Assembly: GCA_022574595.1 (NCBI GenBank)
Contig: JACZRS010000001.1
Location: 248,001 to 312,000 of the forward strand
DNA length: 64,000 nucleotides
Source: Planctomycetota bacterium
GTDB lineage: Bacteria; Planctomycetota; Phycisphaerae; Phycisphaerales; SM1A02
Direction: 5' to 3'
The notes beneath the pieces are model-generated. The model saw only the letters and a list, made by a program, of their open reading frames with translations. It made no database searches and had not been told where the DNA came from. Shown here in pieces: positions 8,461-16,160 of the stretch; position 1 is the first letter of the stretch; every line of letters begins with the position of its first letter. A program made the position numbers and the translations under genes.

Positions 8461-9032
8461 CTCGCAAAATTAAACGGCCAGCAAGACAACGATGGGTATG
8501 GCTTATCTGTGCTATCGTTTTAGCATTACTGATTGTTGCAGACCATAATGGTTGGCTTTTAGTAAAAAACACAGACGATATGTCTGCTTACCATGGCCGA
8601 AGCACACTGGTAACACGCGTAATAGATGGCGACACCATAGAAATCGATCTGGAAGATGCGCTAAACAATCGGCCGACAACTCGAATTAGACTTTGGGGGA
8701 TCGACTGCCCGGAAACCGCAAAACCAGATCAAGCGGGTGAACCGTTTGCGGTTGAAGCAACCGGCTTTACCAGATCTTTAGTGTCAGGAAGCAGAGTTAC
8801 TTTGCTATTAGAATCCCATAGAACGCGCGGCACATTCGGGCGAGTTCTTGCACACGTACAACTTCCAGATCATTCAAACTTAAACGAGGCTCTACTTTCC
8901 GCAGGTTTAGCGGCAATAGATGAACGTTGGTCACATTCGCTATTAGGTAGATACGCACAGCTCCAACAAGCAGCAAAGCGCAGTGAACTTGGCATTTGGG
9001 CATCGAAAACGAACCCAACATCTGACGATTAG
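8457..9032 (+). CDS. Membrane-anchored thermonuclease (SNase-like)
   Basis: A 191-residue nuclease of the staphylococcal nuclease family, starting at GTG 8457, which overlaps the previous stop (GTGA). Residues 12-30 form one hydrophobic segment, so it is anchored in or secreted across the membrane. The SNase core runs from about residue 50: TRVIDGDTIEID gives the calcium-binding aspartates, RIRLWGIDCPE gives the residues equivalent to R35, D40 and E43 (R78, D83, E86), and TFGRVLAHV gives the second catalytic arginine (R129). All key residues are present, so it should be active on DNA or RNA outside the cytoplasm. The link to the two unknown genes upstream is unexplained. Confidence 0.88.
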   Translation: MTRKIKRPARQRWVWLICAIVLALLIVADHNGWLLVKNTDDMSAYHGRSTLVTRVIDGDTIEIDLEDALNNRPTTRIRLWGIDCPETAKPDQAGEPFAVEATGFTRSLVSGSRVTLLLESHRTRGTFGRVLAHVQLPDHSNLNEALLSAGLAAIDERWSHSLLGRYAQLQQAAKRSELGIWASKTNPTSDD

Positions 9033-9043
9033 CGCAGCAACAA

Positions 9044-9078
9044 CCCCACCTGGCCGCACTCTTGGCGAATAGGTGGGG
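9044..9078 (+). terminator. Possible terminator between convergent genes
   Basis: CCCCACCT (9044-9051) pairs with AGGTGGGG (9071-9078) across a 19-base loop, 12 bases after the thermonuclease stop. No clear T tract follows, so rho-independent function is doubtful. Confidence 0.35.
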
Positions 9079-9113
9079 AAGGCCTGCCCCTTTGAAATTC
9101 TTAACGACTTTAC

Positions 9114-9260
9114 TTAGTCGCCTGCTGGTGTCTCAGTGGTATCAGTCTCACCACCACCATCGCCACCACCATCATCGCTTTTTTCGCCACAGCCGGTCAT
9201 AACGGCGCTAGCAAACAATAAAACAGTTAATACACCAAGAGTTGCTAATGCTTTTCGCAT
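9114..9260 (-). CDS. Small glycine/aspartate/threonine-rich lipoprotein
   Basis: A 48-residue product. The start at 9260 has a strong TGGAGG site seven bases upstream. Residues 1-23 (MRKALATLGVLTVLLFASAVM) form a signal peptide leading to M-T-G-C24, a lipobox-like cleavage site; the mature part is only about 25 residues and consists of a charged start (GEKSDD), a G/D run and a T/E/P tail. Such tiny lipoproteins are common in Planctomycetes and their role is unknown; it could be a small entericidin-like peptide or an envelope filler. The coding call rests on the ribosome site, the signal peptide and the lipobox. Confidence 0.65.
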   Translation of the reverse strand: MRKALATLGVLTVLLFASAVMTGCGEKSDDGGGDGGGETDTTETPAGD

Positions 9261-9326
9261 GTTAAACCTCCAATAAAAGTAGACGGCATTTATTAGGTAT
9301 CCGCAGTACCCTCTTTCCGATACTGC

Positions 9327-9338
9327 CCCTAATTAGGG
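9327..9338. promoter_or_regulatory. Perfect 12-bp palindrome upstream of the small lipoprotein gene
   Basis: CCCTAATTAGGG is a perfect palindrome 67 bases upstream of the lipoprotein start, and a half site AATTAGGG recurs at 9363-9370. The arrangement resembles an operator, but no regulator is known. Confidence 0.3.
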
Positions 9339-9466
9339 ACATGCAGGATACACTAATTCTCCAATTAGGGTCGTGGTGAAGCATCAGAACAAGCCTCACC
9401 GCCTCCAAACGGCGTTTTTCCTACTTTTAGCACTAAATCTCAGATTCAATCCAACAATGAAAACCA

Positions 9467-10084
9467 TCACAATTGGATTCCTAACTCACTTACACATTGA
9501 GCAATTTGCCTGGCAGCATCCCCACGATGTGATCGTGCATTTTTCTGTTCTGAAGATAATTGGGCGCTAGTGCTGCCAACGTCAGGCAAATAAAGGAGAG
9601 GATCATAACCAAACCCATTATTACCCCGAGGCTGATCAACAATCACACCCTCAAACGTGCCTTGCGTTTGAGCAACAACGCTGCCTTGGCAATCCACCAA
9701 ACACATGGCGCACACGAATCGCGCTGCTCGATCCTCTTGTGGCACACCCTTTAATTCGTCAAGCAATTTTATGTTATTAGCTTGGTCGCGCTCAGATCGA
9801 CTTCCATCAATATTGGCATATCGAGCTGAGTAAACCCCCGGCTTGCCACCTAACGCATCAACTTCCAAACCCGAATCGTCAGCCAAACACATGCGCCCAA
9901 TTGCCTTGGCGTAATACACAGCTTTGATCTTGGCATTTTCCTCAAACGTCTTGCCATCTTCGATCGGTTCAGGTAACTGTACATCTAACCTATCCAAACC
10001 AACCACATCAATATCAAGTGGCTTGAGTATTGCTGCGACCTCCTGGATCTTGTGCGGATTAGATGTAGCGAATAGTAGTTGCAT
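9467..10084 (-). CDS. rdgB: Non-canonical purine NTP pyrophosphatase (RdgB/HAM1)
   Basis: The 205-residue enzyme hydrolyses dITP, ITP and XTP to monophosphates, cleaning the nucleotide pool before polymerases can use damaged bases. Family motifs are complete: FATSNPHKIQEV at the N-terminus, ENAKIKA, CLADDSGLEVDALGGKPGV with the catalytic D70, GNNGFGYDPLLYL, and KNARSHRG near the C-terminus. It follows queF by 11 bases at the end of a minus-strand operon (nfo, TPR lipoprotein, queF, rdgB). Confidence 0.95.
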   Translation of the reverse strand: MQLLFATSNPHKIQEVAAILKPLDIDVVGLDRLDVQLPEPIEDGKTFEENAKIKAVYYAKAIGRMCLADDSGLEVDALGGKPGVYSARYANIDGSRSERDQANNIKLLDELKGVPQEDRAARFVCAMCLVDCQGSVVAQTQGTFEGVIVDQPRGNNGFGYDPLLYLPDVGSTSAQLSSEQKNARSHRGDAARQIAQCVSELGIQL

Positions 10085-10095
10085 TTTGGCGTTTG

Positions 10096-10449
10096 TTATT
10101 TAGGCACCTCGCCATGGGTTGCGATTATGCGCGAATGCAAGCCGCCTCGGCCACGCCATTTTGTAATCAACTCCAACCACTTTGGTGACATTAACTTGAC
10201 AAGATCATCACGAATCTTATTGGTTACCGCCTCATAAAAAATCCCATCATTGCGATACGAATGGTAGTAAAGCTTGAGGCTTTTAAGTTCAACACAAGAT
10301 TGATCAGGCCCATAGCGCAGAATGATCGCAGCAAAGTCCGGATGTCCCGTCTTTGGACATAGCGATGTGAACTCCTCGGTAGTATGTTCAATTACATATC
10401 CCGAAGTGTCTGGGTTTTCAAAGGTTTCTAGTAATGAAGCGTCAGCCAT
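10096..10449 (-). CDS. queF: NADPH-dependent preQ0 reductase
   Basis: A 117-residue type I (single-domain) QueF, which reduces the nitrile of 7-cyano-7-deazaguanine to preQ1 in the queuosine pathway for tRNA wobble modification. FTSLCPKTGHPDF carries the nucleophilic cysteine C31 and the proton-donor aspartate D38; VELKSLKLYYHSYR is the NADPH/substrate motif. Length is typical of the short form. No other queuosine genes are in the window. Confidence 0.95.
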   Translation of the reverse strand: MADASLLETFENPDTSGYVIEHTTEEFTSLCPKTGHPDFAAIILRYGPDQSCVELKSLKLYYHSYRNDGIFYEAVTNKIRDDLVKLMSPKWLELITKWRGRGGLHSRIIATHGEVPK

Positions 10450-10497
10450 TTGCTCATCATACGCAACATGATGGCTTTGGGGGGCTTGGGGCTTGTG

Positions 10498-11517
10498 TTA
10501 TAATCGATAGTCTGTAAGCAGCTTGATCACAGCTGGCTGCTTAGGATTGGTTCTAAGCGAAGTGCGGAAAGCGTCTCGCGCCTCCTTCATAGCTTGTTTA
10601 TCACGTTTCTTACTTAAAAGCCAAGTATTTAGGGCATTGCATCCAACGCCGTTGAGCGATGGCCAATGCTTGGGGTCTAGCTTAACTGCCTGGCGATATG
10701 CGTTGATTGACTTGTCAAATTCACTTAGCCGAAAGTGCGCCCAGCCCAGTCTCTCGTATGCGTTTGCTGATGGTTCGATTCTAATGAGAAATTCAGCAGT
10801 GTTCTTGGCATCGGTGTATCGCTTTTCCTTGGCTAAGACATTGATGTAGTTAAGTAGAAGCGGAGCAGTTGCGTCCATCAATTCGATGGCCGATTCGTAT
10901 TGAATGATGGCATCAGCATTGCGCCCAGTCAGTTCATAAGCAGCGCCAAGACTAACTCTTGCGGGTCCGCTTGCTGGATCAATCTCGACAGCTTTTTCTG
11001 CAAATAGCAATGCTCCTTGTGGTTCACCCATTTCAAGTCGCGTTGTAGCCATTAACATATTAGCTTCAAAATCAGCGGGCTCAATTGTCAGGGCTCTGTA
11101 AAACGCTTGTACCGCCTCAACAAAGCGTTTAAGCATTTTCAGGGCAATGCCGTGGCCGAATTGAGCTGAGAAGTTTCGAGGTTCAAGCCTTGCAGCTCTT
11201 GCAAATACTGGTTCGGCGCTCTTGTAATCTTTCTTCTTGATATAAACATCACCAATGCCAACATATGCGAGCGTCAAAGTGGGGTTTTCAGCAAGAATAT
11301 CGCGGAACATTCCCAGCGCGGTATCAAGATCGCCTGCATCAGAAACAGCTTGTGCATCAGCAAGTTCTTGTTGTTGTCGTTGCTGAACCTGCTCAGCCGA
11401 TTCAATAACAGCAGATGTATCGCCCTCATCAATTGGGCCGGTTTGCTTGGACTTGCAGCCGGCGATAATCACCAAGACCAAACATAGCGCAATTTTTGAC
11501 AGTCCACTTTTCATCAT
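10498..11517 (-). CDS. TPR-repeat lipoprotein
   Basis: Starting at the ATG at 11517 the product (339 residues) begins MMKSGLSKIALCLVLVIIAGC, a good lipoprotein signal with cysteine after I-I-A-G, so the protein is probably anchored to a membrane and faces the periplasm. From about residue 75 it consists of roughly eight tetratricopeptide repeats with the usual W/L-G-Y-A-F-A-P pattern (for example YVGIGDVYIKKKDYKSAEPV). TPRs bind other proteins; no enzymatic domain is present. An ATG at 11547 would overlap the nfo stop by 10 bases and add ten residues, but gives a poor signal peptide. Role unknown; it may be an assembly factor. Confidence 0.8.
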   Translation of the reverse strand: MMKSGLSKIALCLVLVIIAGCKSKQTGPIDEGDTSAVIESAEQVQQRQQQELADAQAVSDAGDLDTALGMFRDILAENPTLTLAYVGIGDVYIKKKDYKSAEPVFARAARLEPRNFSAQFGHGIALKMLKRFVEAVQAFYRALTIEPADFEANMLMATTRLEMGEPQGALLFAEKAVEIDPASGPARVSLGAAYELTGRNADAIIQYESAIELMDATAPLLLNYINVLAKEKRYTDAKNTAEFLIRIEPSANAYERLGWAHFRLSEFDKSINAYRQAVKLDPKHWPSLNGVGCNALNTWLLSKKRDKQAMKEARDAFRTSLRTNPKQPAVIKLLTDYRL

Positions 11518-11537
11518 TGGCCCATTGTCAGTATTTA

Positions 11538-12488
11538 TTAGGTCCATCTTTCTTTCTTTTGGCTTGTCTTGCGGCGAACCAATCGCTTTAGCCGCTGGAT
11601 ATTTCGGACGTCCCACAGTTCATTATTCTCGTCCATACCCTTGGCTGTCTCTAGTATCTTCGGTACGTCTGCTAACTGGGAGTGGTTCAATAATGCTCTG
11701 AAGCAGCTAAGGCCACATTCGCCTTGGCCTATATGAGCGTGGCGATCTTTGCGCGATCCAACTTCGCCTATCGAATCGTTAAAATGCAGGGCTTTAAGGT
11801 TTTTTAGCCCGCAAATCTCGTCCCAAAGCTCAAGCACTTGGCCGGCCTTGGCGTCGGATGTCATATCGTAGCCCGCAGCTGTAACGTGGCAGGTATCAAG
11901 GCAATAAGCAATGCGTTTCGGTTCTCGGACGTTTAGGCGGATAAACGCTAACTGCTCGAATGAGTATCCAAGTGTGGTTCCCGCCCCAACAGTTGTTTCC
12001 AAGCATGTAATAGTCTTGTAGCCAGGCAGATCCTTATGCAATTTATCCAGACACTTGACGATTCGCTTTAAGCCAGCTAGTTCATCCTTGGTAAAATCGC
12101 CATCCAGCTTATTTTTGTCATCTCGCGCGCGGGCTTTACCCATGTGTGCACCGGGATGGCTAACAAGCAAGGGAATTTTCAATTTTTCGCAGCGCTCAAT
12201 TTCCTCATTCTGAAGCGCAACTGATTTATTGCGCAGCTCCTTATTCGGCGATGCGAGGTTAATCAGATAACTATTATGGCTGACAACCCGGGCTGGACCG
12301 GTGCGCTTGTGCCACTTTAATTCTTTAAGTTTACCAAGCCAATCATTGCACGTTTGTTCTGTCAGAGGCGGTGTTTTCCATTGACGCTGGTTCTTTGTAA
12401 AAACCTGCACGCAATCCATTTTTAGTTGCTGCGCTTCATTGAGCGCGTTAACCATTGAGCCGGCAATTGATAAGTGTGATCCGAACAT
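11538..12488 (-). CDS. nfo: Deoxyribonuclease IV (AP endonuclease, EndoIV family)
   Basis: The 316-residue enzyme cuts DNA 5-prime of abasic sites in base excision repair. It begins MFGSHLSIAGSMVNAL with the first zinc histidine, has VSHPGAHMGKA in the middle and ends with LKALHFNDSIGEVGSRKDRH and A-H-I-G-Q-G-E-C-G, the family signature that supplies several of the nine zinc ligands of the trinuclear centre. The C-terminal 25 residues after the barrel are basic and may bind DNA. mutM, the glycosylase that makes abasic sites, lies about 1.6 kb upstream on the same strand, separated by the HNH block. Confidence 0.95.
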   Translation of the reverse strand: MFGSHLSIAGSMVNALNEAQQLKMDCVQVFTKNQRQWKTPPLTEQTCNDWLGKLKELKWHKRTGPARVVSHNSYLINLASPNKELRNKSVALQNEEIERCEKLKIPLLVSHPGAHMGKARARDDKNKLDGDFTKDELAGLKRIVKCLDKLHKDLPGYKTITCLETTVGAGTTLGYSFEQLAFIRLNVREPKRIAYCLDTCHVTAAGYDMTSDAKAGQVLELWDEICGLKNLKALHFNDSIGEVGSRKDRHAHIGQGECGLSCFRALLNHSQLADVPKILETAKGMDENNELWDVRNIQRLKRLVRRKTSQKKERWT

Positions 12489-12491
12489 TTA

Positions 12492-12530
12492 TGAGTCCTG
12501 AGTGGTGAGTCCTGAGTCTTGAGCCATGAG
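12492..12530. repeat. Degenerate short tandem repeat (GAGTCCTGAGT type)
   Basis: TGAGTCCTGAGT is followed by GTGAGTCCTGAGTCTTGAG and CCATGAGT, i.e. about five imperfect copies of a 7-8 base unit immediately upstream of the nfo start. Similar ACTCAGGACTCA-style runs occur between planctomycete genes. Confidence 0.6.
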
Positions 12531-12531
12531 T

Positions 12532-12554
12532 GTAAAGCCGCGACCAGTGGTCGC
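12532..12554. repeat. Palindromic repeat, left copy (GTAAAGCCGCGACC type)
   Basis: GTAAAGCCGCGACC followed by AGTGGTCGC; the last 15 bases form the palindrome GCGACCAGTGGTCGC. It is repeated in inverted orientation at 14050-14072 (20 of 23 bases), so the pair brackets the block that holds the HNH gene. Confidence 0.65.
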
Positions 12555-12614
12555 TTCTTGGCCTGGAAAAAGAATTTCACAAATTTCATATTTTTTCATT
12601 TTCCGGGGATTCGG

Positions 12615-12645
12615 ACACGCACGTTTGCGCGCACAAAAGTGTACG
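12615..12645 (+). repeat. Alternating purine-pyrimidine repeat, copy A
   Basis: ACACGCACGTTTGCGCGCAC followed by AAAAGTGTACG. It matches 12801-12831 at 28 of 31 positions in the same orientation. Confidence 0.7.
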
Positions 12646-12665
12646 CACTTTTTAAGGGGTGTTAG

Positions 12666-12688
12666 TTTGCGCGCGCATATGTGCGTGT
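12666..12688 (-). repeat. Inverted repeat, left arm (copy B)
   Basis: The 23 bases from TTTGCGCGCGCATATG to GTGCGTGT are the exact reverse complement of 12801-12823, 112 bases away. The GCGCGCGCATATGTGCG run alternates purine and pyrimidine and could adopt left-handed or cruciform DNA. Confidence 0.75.
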
Positions 12689-12800
12689 CTCGTTTTGATA
12701 ATCCTCCATTGCGCTTAATGAGGGGTGTTTTTGGCGATGTTTGCATATTAAAACTTTCGGTCAGTTAGTCACAAAAAAGTGTCCCTCCCCTCTTGATTGA

Positions 12801-12831
12801 ACACGCACATATGCGCGCGCAAAAGTGTACG
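12801..12831 (+). repeat. Inverted/direct repeat, right arm (copy C)
   Basis: Its first 23 bases (ACACGCACATATGCGCGCGC plus AAA) are the reverse complement of 12666-12688, and the full 31 bases are a near-copy of 12615-12645. Confidence 0.75.
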
Positions 12832-12934
12832 TTTTGGGTAAAGAAGAAGGATTCAAGTATTAGGCGGCGGGGCCAATGCCATGTTATAGCAAAAAGCGAG
12901 CCAGCTACGGTTAAAAATTTGTCTTACGGACTTA

Positions 12935-13762
12935 TTACGCGTCTAAGCCGTCAACGCCTTGAAGTTGTTTTTGTTCTTGAATTGCCATTGATACGTCTTC
13001 GCGAAATCGCGTCCAACTTGAGACACGCTTTGCAATGACACTAAGTTCTTCGAGCGGCACATCCCAACTTCGAGCTGACCGCAACCATTCGAGTGCGTGT
13101 GCATTATCGAAGTAGCGACCTTCGAGACGGTTTCTGATAATGCCGCGAATATAGTAAAGCTGCTTGAGATCAGGATCCTCCTTACTAGCGAGTTCGACAC
13201 GACAAATGCCGGGAATTTTATCGAATGCAGTTTCCCATGATTCAGATGTCACCGCGTCATCGTCCTGATATTTGAGGTATTGCTCGGCAGCCACATCCAT
13301 AGCATGGCAAAGTTCTTCAACAGAGAATTTGCGAAGCCATTTCTGGATATTGTTGCGCCCATTTCAATTAACCGTATAGCCCGGCGCCAACTCGTGCCAA
13401 TAATTAGATACTCGATCAATTGCGGCATCCTTCAATTCACGCAGTCCTTCCATCCACGCCATCATCATTTCCAGTTGTTCTCGCCTTTCCTGCAATTGTT
13501 CCAGCTGAGTCCGTGATTTTGCGACTGCGCTATTTTGATCAAGAAGCTTGTCGCTCTTACCGGTGTTGCAGGCTTGGCAAGACGTAATCAGGTTCGTGAT
13601 GTCGTTGGTGCCACCCTTGGATACCGGCTTAATGTGGTCGATTTCGAGTAGGACGTCAGGTGCGGTGGCACCGCAGTACTGGCATTTGAACGAGTCCCTC
13701 TTGAAGACATCAAAGCGGACGCCTTTGGGAATCGACTTTCGTGCGTTGACTGCTGTATCCAT
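12935..13762 (-). pseudogene. HNH endonuclease interrupted by an in-frame UGA
   Basis: From the ATG at 13762 the frame reads 132 codons, hits TGA at 13366-13364, and continues open in the same frame for 142 more codons to 12935. The first part has a basic N-terminus, RFDVFKRDSFKCQYCGA (C27-x2-C30), IDHIKPVSKGG (D42-H43), ITNLITSC and C62-x2-C65: a complete zinc-bound HNH nuclease core, then a helical linker (QLQERREQLEMMMAW). The second part resumes directly as NGRNNIQKWLRKFSVEELCH and contains LYYIRGIIRNR, which resembles the C-terminal region of longer HNH proteins, so one gene of about 275 residues has been split by a single stop. The second part could restart only at ATG 13300. Either a recent pseudogene, a truncated but active nuclease, or UGA readthrough. 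An N-terminal extension to 13882 is unlikely: it adds sequence without homology and lacks a ribosome site. Confidence 0.75.
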
Positions 13763-14074
13763 GGCGTGTTTCTTATGAGTATAACAGTTGGTTGAACAGA
13801 ATTCTGTTGAGTATGGATCGTGGACAATTGTATGCGGAATTCTGCCTAGCGGCGATATCGCCACGCTCAATCGAAAAAGCAAACGACGCGCCGATCATTC
13901 CGGCGGGTCTGTCATTCCGGAGGACTGTCCCCAGCGGGTCGCGGTTATCCCACGGGGCTGGTCGAAAATCAACCGGATCAAGCGGATTACGCCTGCACTG
14001 GGCTAGACGGGGGCGTAATTTGCTGAACAGAGATAAATTCAGTTCCGACGCGACCGGCGGTCGCGGCTTTACAA
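13763..14074. other. Intergenic region between the HNH gene and mutM
   Basis: 312 bases. It contains the inverted copy of the palindromic repeat (14050-14072) touching the mutM stop, two GAATTC sites about 40 bases apart at its left end, and a short duplicated TCATTCCGG...G unit near 13900-13920. Open frames here are antisense or lack starts. No gene seen. Confidence 0.6.
14050..14072. repeat. Palindromic repeat, right copy (inverted)
   Basis: GCGACCGGCGGTCGC followed by GGCTTTAC; reverse complement of the repeat at 12532-12554 with three differences. The copy ends 2 bases from the mutM stop and could act as its transcription-end hairpin. Confidence 0.65.
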
Positions 14075-14941
14075 CTATGCGATCAATTGCTGGCAATTTT
14101 CGCAGTAGACAGTTGAGCGTTGGGCGATTGTGGTTTGGCTTAATGGCTTCTTGCACGAAACGCATGGCTTGCCTGCTCTTTGGTAAACTTTGTGTTTGGT
14201 TGAAAATGAACCAGCTTGACCGTTGCCGTCTACGTAATCACTTATTGATGAGCCGCCGGCTGCTATTGCGCGTTTTAGAACTGAACGTAAACTGCGCGCC
14301 AGGTCGGTGCAGGGTTTGCCTTCGATGGAGCAAGCAGGCGTCATTGGATGAATTTTGGCTCCAAATAATGCTTCATCTGCGTAGATGTTTCCTACGCCTG
14401 CAATAATTGCTTGGTCGAGAAGCGCAGCTTTGATCGGCCTAATTGTCTTATTTAGCTGCTGCTTGAGAATCCTGGTGGTGATGGTTGGCGATTCAGGCCC
14501 AAGCTTTGACCAGCGAGTTTCCTGCAAATCTTCCATAGATCGATAAACACTAATACATCCAAAGCGACGCGGATCCCGAAACACCAATTTCCCTCTTTTA
14601 CCCATTAGGTTGTTTCCCAAAGTGAGATGCCAAGTGCAGTGGATGTGGTTTGATTGTTGAGGCTTCTTGCCATTGGGAATAAATATAAGCTGGCCTGTCA
14701 TTCCTAATTGAACGCAGAGCACAGATCCATCCTCAGCAATGATGGCAAGCTGTTTGCCGCGACGCGATAGTTCTTTGATGCGTTGGCCTTTTAATAGGCG
14801 TTTTGGCGTTATTTTCTGCGAATTGTTTGTGAAGTCTCGAACAATGTCTGGCCTGGCCAGGTGAACTTGGCGAACTTCTGCCCGTATTAACACCGGCAGG
14901 AGTGTTTGTCGTAAATGCTCAATTTCTGGTAGTTCAGGCAA
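14075..14941 (-). CDS. mutM: Formamidopyrimidine-DNA glycosylase
   Basis: The 288-residue enzyme removes 8-oxoguanine and ring-opened purines and nicks the abasic strand. It begins MPELPEIEHLRQTL, with the catalytic proline (P2) and glutamate (E3); IAGVGNIYADEALFGAKIHP is the helix-two-turn-helix region with the invariant N; and the C-terminus has a four-cysteine zinc finger, C-V-S-C followed by 16 residues and C-E-N-C. The lysine and arginine that contact DNA in the finger (R of QRSTVYC) are present. Together with nfo it provides successive steps of base excision repair. Confidence 0.96.
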   Translation of the reverse strand: MPELPEIEHLRQTLLPVLIRAEVRQVHLARPDIVRDFTNNSQKITPKRLLKGQRIKELSRRGKQLAIIAEDGSVLCVQLGMTGQLIFIPNGKKPQQSNHIHCTWHLTLGNNLMGKRGKLVFRDPRRFGCISVYRSMEDLQETRWSKLGPESPTITTRILKQQLNKTIRPIKAALLDQAIIAGVGNIYADEALFGAKIHPMTPACSIEGKPCTDLARSLRSVLKRAIAAGGSSISDYVDGNGQAGSFSTKHKVYQRAGKPCVSCKKPLSQTTIAQRSTVYCENCQQLIA

Positions 14942-15053
14942 TGAATATTTCCTACGAGAGTTAGTTAAGCAAGAGTATACTCACAGGTGGGTCTTTGGAG
15001 TCCATCTTGCCGATGAACCCACTGCCCTAGCTTATTGAACCGGAGTTTTTTTT

Positions 15054-16127
15054 ATGCCAGACCCATTAACCACAAAATCCGCAGCACAATCAGTGGACTC
15101 AAAGTCTGCAGCCCGCGAAGTGAATGACGCCTATGAGCGAATTTCCAATGAAGTGCACAAGGTAATTGTTGGCCAGAATGAAGTTGTTGATGAACTTCTG
15201 ATGTGCATATTTTGTGGAGGGCACGCATTGGTGGTTGGTGTGCCTGGCTTAGCGAAAACTCTATTGATATCTACGCTAGCTAAAACCATGAGCTTGGGTT
15301 TTTCGCGTATTCAGTTTACGCCTGACTTGATGCCTTCAGATATGACCGGAACAGAAGTTATTGAAGAAGATAAATCAACCGGGGCGCGTGAGCTTAGGTT
15401 TGTTAAAGGGCCTATCTTTGCAAATGTGATTTTGGCGGATGAAATAAATCGTACTCCGCCCAAGACCCAGGCTGCATTACTTGAAGCCATGCAGGAGCGG
15501 CAAGTAACTGCGGGCGGCGTTCGTCACCCATTACCTCAGCCGTTCTTTGTTTTAGCGACACAGAACCCCATCGAGCAGGAAGGAACTTATCCACTACCTG
15601 AAGCGCAGCTGGATCGGTTTATGTTCAATATAAAAATTACTTATCCAACGGAAGATCAAGAGCTGGAAATTGTCCAGCAAACCACATCAATTGAAGAGCA
15701 GCAGGTTGGCCCGGTAATTACGGGCGAGGAAGTATTAAGAATACAAAGTCTTGTCAGGCAGGTTCCAATTGCGGATCACGTTCTGCGCTATGTGCTTCGC
15801 CTGGTTCGCTCTACAAGAATTCGTGAGGAAACCGAGAAGCCTGAGATTGTTCAGAACTATGTAAGTTGGGGTGCTGGCCCCAGGGCCAGCCAGTACATTG
15901 TGCTTGCAGCCAAGGCCAAGGCTATATTGTCAGGCTCATCTCATGTAATGCCCGAGCATATTCTTAAGGTGGTTTTACCAGTGATGCGCCATCGTATCAT
16001 TACTAACTTTAATGCTGAAGCGGATGGCGTAACAACGGACGATGTGATCAGCAAACTAGCGGAGTCAATTCCTGTTGATAGCTCCGATGATGCTACTTCC
16101 AAACAGATGGATACGGTAATGCACTGA
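15054..16127 (+). CDS. MoxR-family AAA+ ATPase
   Basis: A 357-residue AAA+ ATPase and first gene of an eight-gene operon. GVPGLAKT at residues 62-69 is the Walker A motif, VILADEINRTPPKTQAALLE the Walker B and sensor region (D129-E130), and ATQNPIEQEGTYPLPEAQLD the MoxR signature containing sensor 1 and the arginine finger. MoxR proteins act as chaperone-like ATPases on VWA-domain partners, and DUF58 and VWA proteins follow here as expected. A CCGGAG site 8 bases before the ATG supports the start. A weak minus-10-like TATACT at 14976-14981 lies in the divergent gap with mutM. Confidence 0.92.
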   Translation: MPDPLTTKSAAQSVDSKSAAREVNDAYERISNEVHKVIVGQNEVVDELLMCIFCGGHALVVGVPGLAKTLLISTLAKTMSLGFSRIQFTPDLMPSDMTGTEVIEEDKSTGARELRFVKGPIFANVILADEINRTPPKTQAALLEAMQERQVTAGGVRHPLPQPFFVLATQNPIEQEGTYPLPEAQLDRFMFNIKITYPTEDQELEIVQQTTSIEEQQVGPVITGEEVLRIQSLVRQVPIADHVLRYVLRLVRSTRIREETEKPEIVQNYVSWGAGPRASQYIVLAAKAKAILSGSSHVMPEHILKVVLPVMRHRIITNFNAEADGVTTDDVISKLAESIPVDSSDDATSKQMDTVMH

Positions 16128-16160
16128 TCGTTCCGGCTTAGTTAAAGCAAAGAGGCTCGG

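Larger units (their letters stand above)
12489..12934. other. Repeat-rich intergenic region without a convincing gene
   Basis: 446 bases between nfo and the HNH gene. They contain degenerate tandem copies of a TGAGTCCTGAGT unit next to the nfo start, a palindrome at 12532-12554, and three related GC/alternating purine-pyrimidine repeats at 12615-12645, 12666-12688 and 12801-12831. Short open frames exist on both strands but are made of the repeat sequence and have no ribosome sites. Confidence 0.7.

Noticed and set aside
12489-12746. Minus-strand open frame of 85 codons next to nfo
   Set aside because: It is composed of intergenic repeats (palindrome, alternating GC repeats) and is better explained as repeat DNA than as a protein.
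13773-14165. Open frames on both strands between the HNH gene and mutM
   Set aside because: They cross the mutM 3-prime end and the palindrome; composition is not protein-like.
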